A program made the position numbers and the translations under genes. Positions 8,519-16,960 of a stretch of DNA of 64,000 nucleotides are shown here, piece after piece. Each line of letters begins with the position of its first letter. Positions within the stretch are counted from its first letter, which is position 1. This DNA is from an uncultured Saprospiraceae bacterium (GTDB lineage: Bacteria > Bacteroidota > Bacteroidia > Chitinophagales > Saprospiraceae), in assembly GCA_937959115.1 (NCBI GenBank), contig CALGAW010000009.1, positions 1 to 64,000 of the forward strand, in the 5' to 3' direction. The notes below the pieces were generated by a model that saw only the letters and a list, made by a program, of their open reading frames with translations, searched no databases and was not told the DNA's origin.

Positions 8519-8866
8519 GTGTAAAGTTTTATTTTTCTTAATATCGAACTTATCAGGTAAAATCGAAATTAATTTGGATAAAAGTAAGTGAAACGTAGAT
8601 AAAATGAAAATTGTTTTATGATTTATGCTTAATTATAGCGTTTTGAGGCAATTCAATTTTAGTTTAAGGAAAATTTCGCGGAACGAATAGACGATTCTAT
8701 TCATCGTTTTTTTGCACTATTTTGTAGTCTTTTCTTATCTGAACGTAGATTTTTTTATAATTTGGGAACTGATTGATCTAGAATAGATGTTGGTTATCGT
8801 GTATCATATCCAATAATCTATTTCTACTGATGTTGCTTTATAGCGCATTAGGATAAACGTTCACCT
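8519..8866. other. 348-bp divergent promoter region
   Basis: Separates the membrane protein/glycosyltransferase operon (minus) from the M15-like gene (plus). AT-rich with several T-runs, including TTTTTTTATAATTTGGG around 8750-8766, which is close to but not a match of TAnnTTTG. No small gene or stable hairpin was seen. Confidence 0.4.
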
Positions 8867-9514
8867 ATGTTCAAAATCATTTACAACCTTCTAAAAATTG
8901 TCCTTTTACTGATCATGCCTTTCGTAATTTTAGTGCGCGGAGCGGTTTTTCTGCACACGAACTACGAGCTAATGCCGTGGTTAGCGATCTTAGGAGCTAT
9001 GGGTGCTACCTTTGTACTGATTTTCTTGTACATGACGTTCTTCTACGGCAAGCTCACAGGGAAAATTGGAAAGTCAGGTGTGTTGTACCGCCGGACATTT
9101 TTGGCGGCTGTTTTGGTCGCTGGCTATGCTGGTTATGGGCTTATCTTTTTGTCTGGTGCCAATGCCAAGCACGAAGAAGTGAGATCTGAGTACACAGAAC
9201 TGCATCCTATCTTGCGATTGGGCGTTAGTACACTAGTCTTCCTCGATGGTGATTTAATCGTGACTGATGCCAGTAGAGTGACGGAAGACTATGCGAAAAT
9301 GGGATTGCCCGCCTTGAAAAACTCCTTGCATTACAAGCAGAAAAACGGATACGTGCATGCCGTAGACATTCGGACCAACGGTCGTTCTGACAATAGGAAT
9401 TTGGCGATACAGTCGTATTTTAAGTTGATGGGATTTAACACCCTACGCCATGTCGGTACTGGTGATCACCTGCATATTTCCTTGAAGAGCTTCGATGTGC
9501 CTGGGGCTATTTGA
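8867..9514 (+). CDS. Membrane-anchored M15-like peptidase domain protein
   Basis: 215 residues. Three hydrophobic helices (about 5-25, 36-60, 75-97) precede a C-terminal domain of about 110 residues. That domain shows SLHYKQKNGYVHAVDIRT and, near the end, GTGDHLHISL. The spacing of His...Asp...HxH matches the zinc site of the M15/DD-peptidase fold (H-x6-D ... H-x-H). A peptidoglycan peptidase or endopeptidase acting outside the inner membrane is therefore likely, though the domain is short and could be a non-catalytic relative. The gene is monocistronic and convergent with the large WGR gene. Confidence 0.6.
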   Translation: MFKIIYNLLKIVLLLIMPFVILVRGAVFLHTNYELMPWLAILGAMGATFVLIFLYMTFFYGKLTGKIGKSGVLYRRTFLAAVLVAGYAGYGLIFLSGANAKHEEVRSEYTELHPILRLGVSTLVFLDGDLIVTDASRVTEDYAKMGLPALKNSLHYKQKNGYVHAVDIRTNGRSDNRNLAIQSYFKLMGFNTLRHVGTGDHLHISLKSFDVPGAI

Positions 9515-9557
9515 AACGACTATTATAAATAATTTTCTGCTCATTCTATTGACATTA

Positions 9558-12500
9558 CTACTGTTTAGCTGTTTTTACATATCCCTTCTTTAGTTTTTGT
9601 GCGATTAGTTTCTTGCCTTCCCTGAAGCATTCTTCCGTTGTCTCAAATTTTTTCTCTGACTCCTTGCCGTTAGAACCTACTTTACCATATTTTACAATAA
9701 AGGCTTCTTCATAAAATGAGATTTCCCAAAATTTATGTGATTTTTCATCTTTAAATTCTAAATACGCATTGTATTTTTCAGATTCAATAAACTCCAGAGC
9801 GCTTTCAAAAGCATCTTTTAGTTCTTCGTTTAATGGATCATAATGGGTAGAAATGTGGGCAAATTTTTTCAACCATTTTTTATCGTTCATGTGTTCCTTT
9901 ATCCAATCTTCTGCTAATGGATTAGCGCAATAATAGATGGAACGATAGCCTTCTGAATGATAACTATAGTTTAAAAACCAGTCACAAATTGTAGTGAGCA
10001 TCGTTTCTATTTGCTCTTTTGAAAATTTTAAAACTGGATTGATCTTACTATCATATTCCTGAGAGAATAAGGTGGTATAAATAGCATCAATGATGTACCG
10101 GTTTTCTTTAGTTGGTGCTTGTTTTACGGTTTTAATTAAGAAGTTGAATATTTTTGGATAATGCGCAGAAGATAAAAAGAACTTTGTGGCGGCTTGTTTA
10201 GAGTTTTTCCACATACTATCGTTCCGAAAGTCGGCTTCTGGAATTGCAAGGAATGCTTTTGCGATTTCTAGGTTAGGATCATCATCATTTTTTACCAATG
10301 TTGAAAATCTATCTCCGAATAGCTCCTTACTTACATTATGGCCAGATAGTTCTATATAAATGAATAGTCGGACTAAAGCATCTTTTTTATTTTGAATAGC
10401 AGCATGCCATAGGTAGACAAAGTAGCGTTTTGCGAGTTCACGATTTTGAATATTATGTGCTGTTTCAATTAAAATTTCAGGTGCCAATTCATCTAGAATT
10501 GATCGCACCTTTTGATGGTATCTCGGTTTCTCATCACTAGGCGTATCAAATCTATCATAACCAGCAAAAGCGTTCGTTAATTTTTCTAAAGCTGCTTTTA
10601 CCTCCGCTAGGTTTTCATTTTGAATCCCTAGAACAGTTTGAATGTCTTGGAATTCTTGACTTGTTTCATTGCCTTTGAAATGAAATTTGGCGGTTTCTTG
10701 TAGTTTTTCCTTGGTACTTACAAACGCTCGAATATCCCAAAGAATAATTTCAGCAAATTGTTTTTTGTGTGGTGTTTTAAAGTGGTTTCTATGTTCAAAC
10801 AATTCACGAACTAGCGTGTCTGCGTATTGGGTTTTATCCTTGTCAGAAGTGCTTGGGTTACAACAGAGCACGTAAGAGAGTAAAGGAATGTTTTGGTCTT
10901 CCTTTTTTATTAACTGATCAAAATCTGTCCAATTATTGCATTTTTTTAGGTTGTTTCTTAGCCAACGCATCCGGACGATTAAATTTTCCTCCACTTTTGG
11001 ATAAATTGTGATTGATTTCCACCACAAGTCTAAATTTTCAGGGTTATAGTTTTTATAGACCTGTTCATAATAGACCAAATAGGATCGACGTTTTAAAAAC
11101 AATTCTTCAAACTCTTTTTTATCACCATAGCTATTATCTATTTTCAGATCATAAAACACATCGGTTTTTTTGAAGAAGGCAAGCGGTTCTTTTAAAATAT
11201 CTAATTGTTCTACTAGGTTGTGTTTTTCAATCAGTTGTACCACTTCAAAATAACGTTGATCTAATGTTGCTCCAAAATGGTTTAACCAATACAATGCTAG
11301 GTGCGGATCTTCCTTAAATACTGCTTTCTCCTTTTGGAAAGTAGCGTCTGTGTTCTCAATGTTAAAGGCAACTGTTTTTCGGTGCGCCCAGTTCATGTAC
11401 AACATTGAAATTTGTATGTATCTATTCATTAATTCCTCAACAGATACAATTCGTTTAACTGGCTTTTGCTTGTAATCAATTCCAAATTCGGCAGGTTTCT
11501 TTACTTTTAGCTTACAGATGGAATAATCCTCATGATTTACGCCATAGGTACCACTTTTTCCTCTTAGATCATTGACAACCCAATCACCACTTCCAGGATA
11601 AATGCTATTTCCTTTTATTTCATTGTCTTCTGATATACCTAACGCTTCACAGCCAGCATATTCAGGGTAAAACTGCCCCCAATCTTTCATTCTTCGTTCA
11701 AATTGGAGTTTGTAATATTCATCTAAATCGACTTTAGATTCTTCGATATTGTCAGCCAGTATTTGTTTTCCTTCTTTTAAAAGATCAAAAATAACTTGAT
11801 GTTCAATTCTCATTGATCCATACGTATCCTTTCTAAAAATAGTTGGCTCTAAAATAGCATCACTAAAAGGGTTTACTTCCTTCGTAAAGTCAAAATAGGG
11901 TTGAAACATCGAAACACTCATTTGTTGATGCAGCAAGATATCTGTCTTTGCCAATCCCTCAATGTGAAGAGCTGTGTGTTTCTTTGAATAGGAGCAGGCA
12001 GCCATGTTCTCCACTATAAAGTCTCCGTTCACTGCAAGGTATTCAAAACCGCCGTTCATCAACATGTTTTGAGTAGTGACATTGCCTTCAATAATGAGAA
12101 ATGGGTAGTTCGAATACGATGCATTTGGCAATGCAGTGAACAGCAATGTGCCATTGACCTTTAAGTTTCCCTTTACCACTAAAGATTGATGTCTGGAAAT
12201 CACTAGATCTCCATCCACTTCCCAATCTCCTTCCATCACTTCGAATTCTGATTTAAAGAATTTTTTGCGAGCAGTTTCACTCCGTAGTTTTGCCTTAAGG
12301 GCTGCGTTATAGTTTGACAAGGCAAATTTCAAAGGAAAACTTTTTTCTTCCTTTTGAACATACTGAACAAAATTATCAATGTAGTTCACCTCCTTAGGGT
12401 AAAACGCTACCTGTTCCCCCGTTCGTTTATTTTTAAGCCAAGCGGTTCTTGCTGCTTTATCAGGGAAAAATTGAAGATAATGCCGTTTGTCGTTTCCTGC

Positions 12501-13847
12501 AATCCAAACGTTTGCATAATTTTCATAGCATTCCACCAACTCTTTAAAGTAATCACCTTGTAAGCTAAATTCTTCTAGGGGTTTTTGGTGGTTTAAATCC
12601 GAAAGGCTTGTTTTGCTTAGAAGCGCTATGATTTTCTCAGTGGGGTAGGGCGTGAGTTTTGCCTTCTTGTAGGATTTTGCAACCGCGTTAAAAAACGCTT
12701 CTAAATCGCTAGAGTATTTAAGTGGTTCTGATTCATCTGTCGACGCATAAATTTTATTAAAATCTTTTAGCTTAAAGACCTTTGTTGCCAGATAGATCAT
12801 CCTTGCCAAATCTTTGACCACAATAAACCCAGCCTTCCACTCCAGTGGATTATCTCCTTCTTCTTTGACATAAAAATAGAGCCGATTAACATCCACAAGT
12901 CCGGCATAAAATCCCTTAATTGGAATGTCAATCGCTCCTTGTGGCACCTTTATCTGAAACTTAGGGGCAGTAATTTTTATTTTTTCTGGTTGTTCAAAAT
13001 ATTTGATCGGAGTTATTTCTAGAGGATATCTATCAAAGAGCTCCGCTTCAGGTATAAAAATTAGTTTAGGATCTTCCTTTTGAACGTATTCTTCATAACT
13101 CTTTTGGTTCTGTTGAAATTCTTTTAATGTCCTGAATACATTATAACCCTTAGTGACAGAAACAATCTTCTCATTAGTTATAACGTATGAAGTAGCTATT
13201 AGCAGTAGGTCCTTCTCGAAAAAATTATCTTTTCTAGCAAATTTTCCAAAACTGTACTCGGAAAGTTGAAATTTTGCTGGGTATTCTTGCTCAAGGTTAA
13301 GTGGCTTTCCAGCCATCTTTTCTAAAATAGTTTGCTCTTCTATTGGTTCAAAACCTAACGTAAAATACATCCAGAGGATTGGTTTTAAGGTGTCTAATAC
13401 CTCATGGTCTTCCGTTTTTTCGTTTGCCATTAAGATTGCACCAGCCGAATAGTCAATTATTGTTGGGAACGAGGCATCATCTTCTGATATAAATTTATAG
13501 ACTCTACCTCCTTCTACCTTTACTACGGTCAACTTTTCCTTCATCAGTGGTTTACCTTCTTCTAAATGGAAGTAGTACACTTTTCCCAATTCGATTTTTT
13601 CGCAAAAGGCATTTGCTTTATCGATTGCTTGTTGTGGGATTGCCAGTTCCTCAAATCCCTTTTTCTTATATTTTTCGATATAGACGTCTAACTTCTTAGC
13701 GACTTCTTTTTTGTCATCTTTCTCCGAAAATTCGTAATCCGATTTTATCTTATTATGCTTCAAATTAAATTCGAAGGTTTCAAACCAAACTAGTCTACTG
13801 TCGATGAATAGATGTTTATTGTTTTCTTGGTGCTTGAGGTATCTCAT
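9558..13847 (-). CDS. Giant protein with C-terminal WGR domain and internal beta-repeat segment
   Basis: About 1429 residues from ATG at 13847; a TTG at 13892 would add 15. The C-terminus (about 1355-1425) is a WGR-type domain: KFWEISFYEEAFIVKYGKVG with the variant YGKVG in place of WGRVG. WGR domains bind DNA ends and nicks in PARPs and occur in bacterial MolR-like proteins. At about 540-640 there is a repetitive beta-rich segment (DGDLVISRHQSLVVKGNLKV...IIEGNVTTQNML...LAVNGDFIVENM) like bactofilin/polymer-forming solenoids. The remainder is unrecognised; the region near 1180-1340 looks like helical repeats. No signal peptide, so probably cytoplasmic. It is the last gene of a four-gene cluster with a WGR-ligase. 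Confidence 0.7.
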   Translation of the reverse strand: MRYLKHQENNKHLFIDSRLVWFETFEFNLKHNKIKSDYEFSEKDDKKEVAKKLDVYIEKYKKKGFEELAIPQQAIDKANAFCEKIELGKVYYFHLEEGKPLMKEKLTVVKVEGGRVYKFISEDDASFPTIIDYSAGAILMANEKTEDHEVLDTLKPILWMYFTLGFEPIEEQTILEKMAGKPLNLEQEYPAKFQLSEYSFGKFARKDNFFEKDLLLIATSYVITNEKIVSVTKGYNVFRTLKEFQQNQKSYEEYVQKEDPKLIFIPEAELFDRYPLEITPIKYFEQPEKIKITAPKFQIKVPQGAIDIPIKGFYAGLVDVNRLYFYVKEEGDNPLEWKAGFIVVKDLARMIYLATKVFKLKDFNKIYASTDESEPLKYSSDLEAFFNAVAKSYKKAKLTPYPTEKIIALLSKTSLSDLNHQKPLEEFSLQGDYFKELVECYENYANVWIAGNDKRHYLQFFPDKAARTAWLKNKRTGEQVAFYPKEVNYIDNFVQYVQKEEKSFPLKFALSNYNAALKAKLRSETARKKFFKSEFEVMEGDWEVDGDLVISRHQSLVVKGNLKVNGTLLFTALPNASYSNYPFLIIEGNVTTQNMLMNGGFEYLAVNGDFIVENMAACSYSKKHTALHIEGLAKTDILLHQQMSVSMFQPYFDFTKEVNPFSDAILEPTIFRKDTYGSMRIEHQVIFDLLKEGKQILADNIEESKVDLDEYYKLQFERRMKDWGQFYPEYAGCEALGISEDNEIKGNSIYPGSGDWVVNDLRGKSGTYGVNHEDYSICKLKVKKPAEFGIDYKQKPVKRIVSVEELMNRYIQISMLYMNWAHRKTVAFNIENTDATFQKEKAVFKEDPHLALYWLNHFGATLDQRYFEVVQLIEKHNLVEQLDILKEPLAFFKKTDVFYDLKIDNSYGDKKEFEELFLKRRSYLVYYEQVYKNYNPENLDLWWKSITIYPKVEENLIVRMRWLRNNLKKCNNWTDFDQLIKKEDQNIPLLSYVLCCNPSTSDKDKTQYADTLVRELFEHRNHFKTPHKKQFAEIILWDIRAFVSTKEKLQETAKFHFKGNETSQEFQDIQTVLGIQNENLAEVKAALEKLTNAFAGYDRFDTPSDEKPRYHQKVRSILDELAPEILIETAHNIQNRELAKRYFVYLWHAAIQNKKDALVRLFIYIELSGHNVSKELFGDRFSTLVKNDDDPNLEIAKAFLAIPEADFRNDSMWKNSKQAATKFFLSSAHYPKIFNFLIKTVKQAPTKENRYIIDAIYTTLFSQEYDSKINPVLKFSKEQIETMLTTICDWFLNYSYHSEGYRSIYYCANPLAEDWIKEHMNDKKWLKKFAHISTHYDPLNEELKDAFESALEFIESEKYNAYLEFKDEKSHKFWEISFYEEAFIVKYGKVGSNGKESEKKFETTEECFREGKKLIAQKLKKGYVKTAKQ

Positions 13848-13952
13848 TGTTACTGTAGCGTTTAAAGTAAAGGAATACAGAATTGGGTTCAATAGTGTCT
13901 ACAACCTAAGAAATCTATTTGCTATTTTCTTTTTAAAATGCCTATGATATGA

Positions 13953-14360
13953 TCAATAAATACGTTCTTTTAAAACACCTTTATTGCCAAATTTTGCAAG
14001 AGTTCCATTGAGGTCGAACCATATTTTTGTAACGAATTTGTCATCCACTTTTTTTCTAACCCAAGAGTATATGCCTCTAAGTTCTTCTGTTCTGCGTCCT
14101 TGAATAACGTTTAGTTTAAATTCAAAGGCTACTCCAATTCGAATGACTATAATTTTGCCTTTGTCGTATTGGTCTGGTTTACCTTCAGATAGCCATTGAG
14201 GATTGCTTGTAGCTTCGAAATAGGTTAGTTTACTGTCTTCTACTTGTTGCTTTAGAATGTGTTCAATGCTGTTCACCATTTTTTCAAATGGCTGTTCAGC
14301 TAATGTTTCAAACAGGTGTTTGGTTGAATGTAATCGTGAAATTTTGATTGATTTACTCAT
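13953..14360 (-). CDS. Unknown small protein co-translated with the WGR-ligase
   Basis: The start is set at ATG 14360 (135 residues), because it overlaps the ligase stop as ATGA, a classic coupling arrangement, with AAGAAGGA just upstream; a frame 11 codons longer exists. The sequence starts MSKSIKISRLHSTKHLFETL and has alternating strands and helices. I recognise no family. The coupling suggests it is made in fixed ratio with the ligase and may be a partner or regulator. Confidence 0.6.
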   Translation of the reverse strand: MSKSIKISRLHSTKHLFETLAEQPFEKMVNSIEHILKQQVEDSKLTYFEATSNPQWLSEGKPDQYDKGKIIVIRIGVAFEFKLNVIQGRRTEELRGIYSWVRKKVDDKFVTKIWFDLNGTLAKFGNKGVLKERIY

Positions 14361-15400
14361 TCCTTCTTGTATTTTAACTGTGTAAGCAAACATTCTTGTT
14401 CATCAATATCTGTTCGTAGGCCTAAGAAAGTGGGTTGGTAAAGACTTCCTCCTTTGTATGCATATAGATATCGGACTTCAATGATATCTCTTTCTTTAGG
14501 AATCTCCTTGTTTACTGAAATCGTTACATTTCCTACAAATATTTCTTTACCATTTTCTAGTAAAGACATCCCAACACTTCGCTTATCATTGACTTTAGAA
14601 ACGATAACAGATGCGGTGTCATAAAACTTAAATTTCATCTGGTTGCCACCACTGTTAGGCCTTCCTGCATGGTAGTGGGAGTTGTGCTTTTTAAAAACAA
14701 CACCCTCTGAACCTTCAGATTTCAATTTGTTGGTCAATGCTTCTTTTTCAGATGTAGAGGTAGAAGTGGGCACTACTTTTATGGCATCCGTCAAGCCCAA
14801 TTGGTTTAGCAATTCGAAGCGTTCTTTATACTGTTTACTTTTCAGGTCTTCACCGTTCAAATGCAATAGGTCGAACACAAATAGGTCATCACCAATTGCT
14901 TCACCATCAATGATAAATGTACTATCAGATTTGGCTGCACTGTCTAGAATAGATTGTGGTGCGCCAACAGATAACCCTTTCCTATTGATGGCGATCAATT
15001 CTGTGGTTTTCTGAATAAGCATTCGTTTGCCATCCATTTTCTCTTGTGCCCACCAATCTTCGTTGTCTATGAATTCTTGTAGTGCTTCTTCCTCAATAGG
15101 GTTGAGCAATTGGCAATGAATGCCTGTTTTTACCTGATTGCTTTCGTAAACATAATCAGAACTGTCCTCATCAGGGACGTAGCCTTTTGCTGCTTTAGCG
15201 TTTACAAGCTTATCATAGATCTTTTTTGCTTTCTCATAGTCAACAGGTGCCTGAGTCTTCGTTCCTGTCTTGAGGGTTGCCCCTCGTCTGCCGTAGGCAA
15301 AATTGACGGTAAACAATCCATCAATTTTTTCTAATGCTGCCTTATAAACCTTATCGCTCTTCTCCTGCCTATAAAACAAAGTGATCTGTTCAGATTTCAT
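14357..15400 (-). CDS. WGR domain fused to an ATP-dependent DNA ligase
   Basis: 347 residues from ATG at 15400. The frame reaches 15448, but the WGR domain begins right after 15400. Residues 1-75 form a WGR-type domain (ITLFYRQEKSDKVYK...FAYGRRG...). The rest is a compact nucleotidyltransferase plus OB-fold ligase: motif I EKMDGKR with nucleophile Lys121, NRKG (139-142), motif III FIIDGE (162-167), motif IV EGVVFK (232-237), motif V MKFKFY (Lys256, Lys258). All core catalytic motifs are present, so activity in sealing nicks with ATP is expected. No Ku or LigD polymerase neighbour is present. WGR could recruit the ligase to a 5'-phosphorylated nick. It lies between a membrane-anchored protein and a giant WGR protein. 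Confidence 0.9.
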   Translation of the reverse strand: MKSEQITLFYRQEKSDKVYKAALEKIDGLFTVNFAYGRRGATLKTGTKTQAPVDYEKAKKIYDKLVNAKAAKGYVPDEDSSDYVYESNQVKTGIHCQLLNPIEEEALQEFIDNEDWWAQEKMDGKRMLIQKTTELIAINRKGLSVGAPQSILDSAAKSDSTFIIDGEAIGDDLFVFDLLHLNGEDLKSKQYKERFELLNQLGLTDAIKVVPTSTSTSEKEALTNKLKSEGSEGVVFKKHNSHYHAGRPNSGGNQMKFKFYDTASVIVSKVNDKRSVGMSLLENGKEIFVGNVTISVNKEIPKERDIIEVRYLYAYKGGSLYQPTFLGLRTDIDEQECLLTQLKYKKE

Positions 15401-15483
15401 TTTTTCATTTTTCGTCTTTACAATATATTTGGTAAGCGTGAATTGCAATTCGCCCCTACACGAGTCACAATCTCTTTAACCAT

Positions 15484-16680
15484 TCATTTAAAAATGGATT
15501 TTCCGGCTCGGAGGGTTTCCAAGATCAATTCAAGTTTCAACTCATAAATACCATCCTCTTTATTTTTGCTATAAAACGCTTCTAACAGAAGCTCAGAAAC
15601 ATCACCTTTTTCACCTAACTCTGATGCTGGGCAGCATTCTACCTGTTCTAAACTATTGACTTCTATTGATTCTGACCAAGAGAATATTAACGGTCCTTTT
15701 GGATGATTAAATATTTGGTAGGGGCCAGAATCCATTATGAATAAGCAATCCTTAAATTCTATTCCTCCTAAGAACAATACATCATTCGGTTCATTAAGAT
15801 ATAAGGTATTCAGTTGAGTCTTTCCTAGTACAATTAGTTCATGCGGTACTTCTACAACAGGTTCCTTGATTGTCAAATTCCCAGTCACGATAAGATTCAC
15901 TTTAAGATCAAACTTTTCAATCGTTAAATCACCTTCATGCAAATACCAATCATTATAGTAGCCTAATATATCTGCGTATTCTTTGTTTGCATGTTTCCCC
16001 AAAGCATTTCGTAATATCTTTTTATCCTTGACTAGAGGGTAGGGTGTGTTCTCTTCGTTTATTTCATCCCTATAACTTTCATACATCCGAACTGAGAAAA
16101 GATTGTTTATTTTAATTTTTCCATTAATAAAGAGTGCATCGTCTATTTGAAAACCTACTTGATAAAAAACACCATCAATAAGCCGTTCTTTCATCGAAAT
16201 CGAAATCGTTTTTATAAAACAAGCAGGGTGTTCCTTCGGGATCTCAAAGTCGTAGGTGTTTATTTTTAGGTAATTTTCGTATGAAATAGCACTTGTCTGA
16301 TCTGCATTCATTTTATCTATAAATTTGCGCTGTTCTTTCAGGAAGTTTTTACTTTGAGTCATCAATTTTTTTCGATAGACTTTATCTGAAAAGCCGTAAT
16401 CAATTTCTAGCGTCTTGTTGTCCTCGGCATTTAGCACTAAATCTGCGCATGCTTCTACGGATTTTGAGGAGATCGCTTCAATAAATGATTTGGCAAATTC
16501 TTCTTTGATTGCTTCTATGTCATGGTTCTGTTGTTTCATCGCTGATTCTATGTTGTTAGCTAAAAGTAAAAAAGGGGTAAAGCAGATGATTGCTACAAGT
16601 AGGAGAGTAGCTAATTGTTGACTAGGAGGATTGGAATTTAGTACCGACGTTAAACGCTGGGGTAATGTTTTGTTTGTCAT
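15484..16680 (-). CDS. Membrane-anchored protein with bactofilin-like beta repeats
   Basis: 398 residues from ATG 16680, chosen because AGAGGAG lies 9-15 bases upstream; a TTG start at 16716 is the alternative. One hydrophobic helix (about 22-41) is followed by a domain with no known match. A beta-rich repetitive segment at about 240-300 (GDLTIEKFDLKVNLIVTGNL, then HELIVLGKTQLNTL) resembles the repeat segment of the giant WGR protein three genes downstream. Orientation is probably N-in with the bulk outside, but the shared segment with a presumably cytoplasmic protein leaves this open. It is the first gene of the cluster; the gap to the ligase ATG is about 80 bases. Confidence 0.6.
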   Translation of the reverse strand: MTNKTLPQRLTSVLNSNPPSQQLATLLLVAIICFTPFLLLANNIESAMKQQNHDIEAIKEEFAKSFIEAISSKSVEACADLVLNAEDNKTLEIDYGFSDKVYRKKLMTQSKNFLKEQRKFIDKMNADQTSAISYENYLKINTYDFEIPKEHPACFIKTISISMKERLIDGVFYQVGFQIDDALFINGKIKINNLFSVRMYESYRDEINEENTPYPLVKDKKILRNALGKHANKEYADILGYYNDWYLHEGDLTIEKFDLKVNLIVTGNLTIKEPVVEVPHELIVLGKTQLNTLYLNEPNDVLFLGGIEFKDCLFIMDSGPYQIFNHPKGPLIFSWSESIEVNSLEQVECCPASELGEKGDVSELLLEAFYSKNKEDGIYELKLELILETLRAGKSIFK

Positions 16681-16822
16681 AAAAATGTTCTCCTCTAAAT
16701 TTATATCTTTCAACAATTTATTGGCTTCGATGTTCTGAGAAGTTCTTTATGTTGATCTATAAATCTCAAACATTGAAATTATGAATAATAAGAATGCGAC
16801 CGTAATTTCCGATCGCTCTATT

Positions 16823-16876
16823 GTTAAACCCGCATCAGGCATTAAGTTGATTCTTAATGCATGATGCGGGTTTAAC
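16823..16876. repeat. Long intergenic hairpin (24-bp arms, one mismatch)
   Basis: The arms 16823-16846 and 16853-16876 are inverted copies with one mismatch and a six-base loop (TTGATT). The arm ends carry GTTAAACCCGCATCA, related to the dispersed motif at 336-357 and 28037-28058. It lies between the end of the OmpA/PD40 gene and the start of the WGR-ligase cluster, both minus strand. In that direction no T-run follows; on the plus strand a T6 run occurs about ten bases after the stem. It could insulate the two operons or be a REP-like element. Confidence 0.7.
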
Positions 16877-16960
16877 TTAACAACGTTTTTTGTTTATACG
16901 GGTGGAGCGGTAAAAAGATTAGAACAAATGCTTTCTCATTTTTCATTCTTAGTTCCTGAC

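Noticed and set aside
8750-8766. Promoter of the M15-like gene at TATAATTTGGG
   Set aside because: It misses the TAnnTTTG spacing by one base and lacks a -33 element at the right distance; mentioned only in the description of the gap.
15436-15462. GAATTGCAATTC palindrome between the beta-repeat gene and the WGR-ligase as a regulatory site
   Set aside because: A 12-base palindrome of AT-rich composition occurs easily by chance, and a similar one appears near 61595; nothing else supports function.
16823-16876. Rho-independent terminator for the OmpA/PD40 gene
   Set aside because: The stem is strong, but on the minus strand (the direction of that gene) no T-run follows; kept as a repeat/hairpin only.
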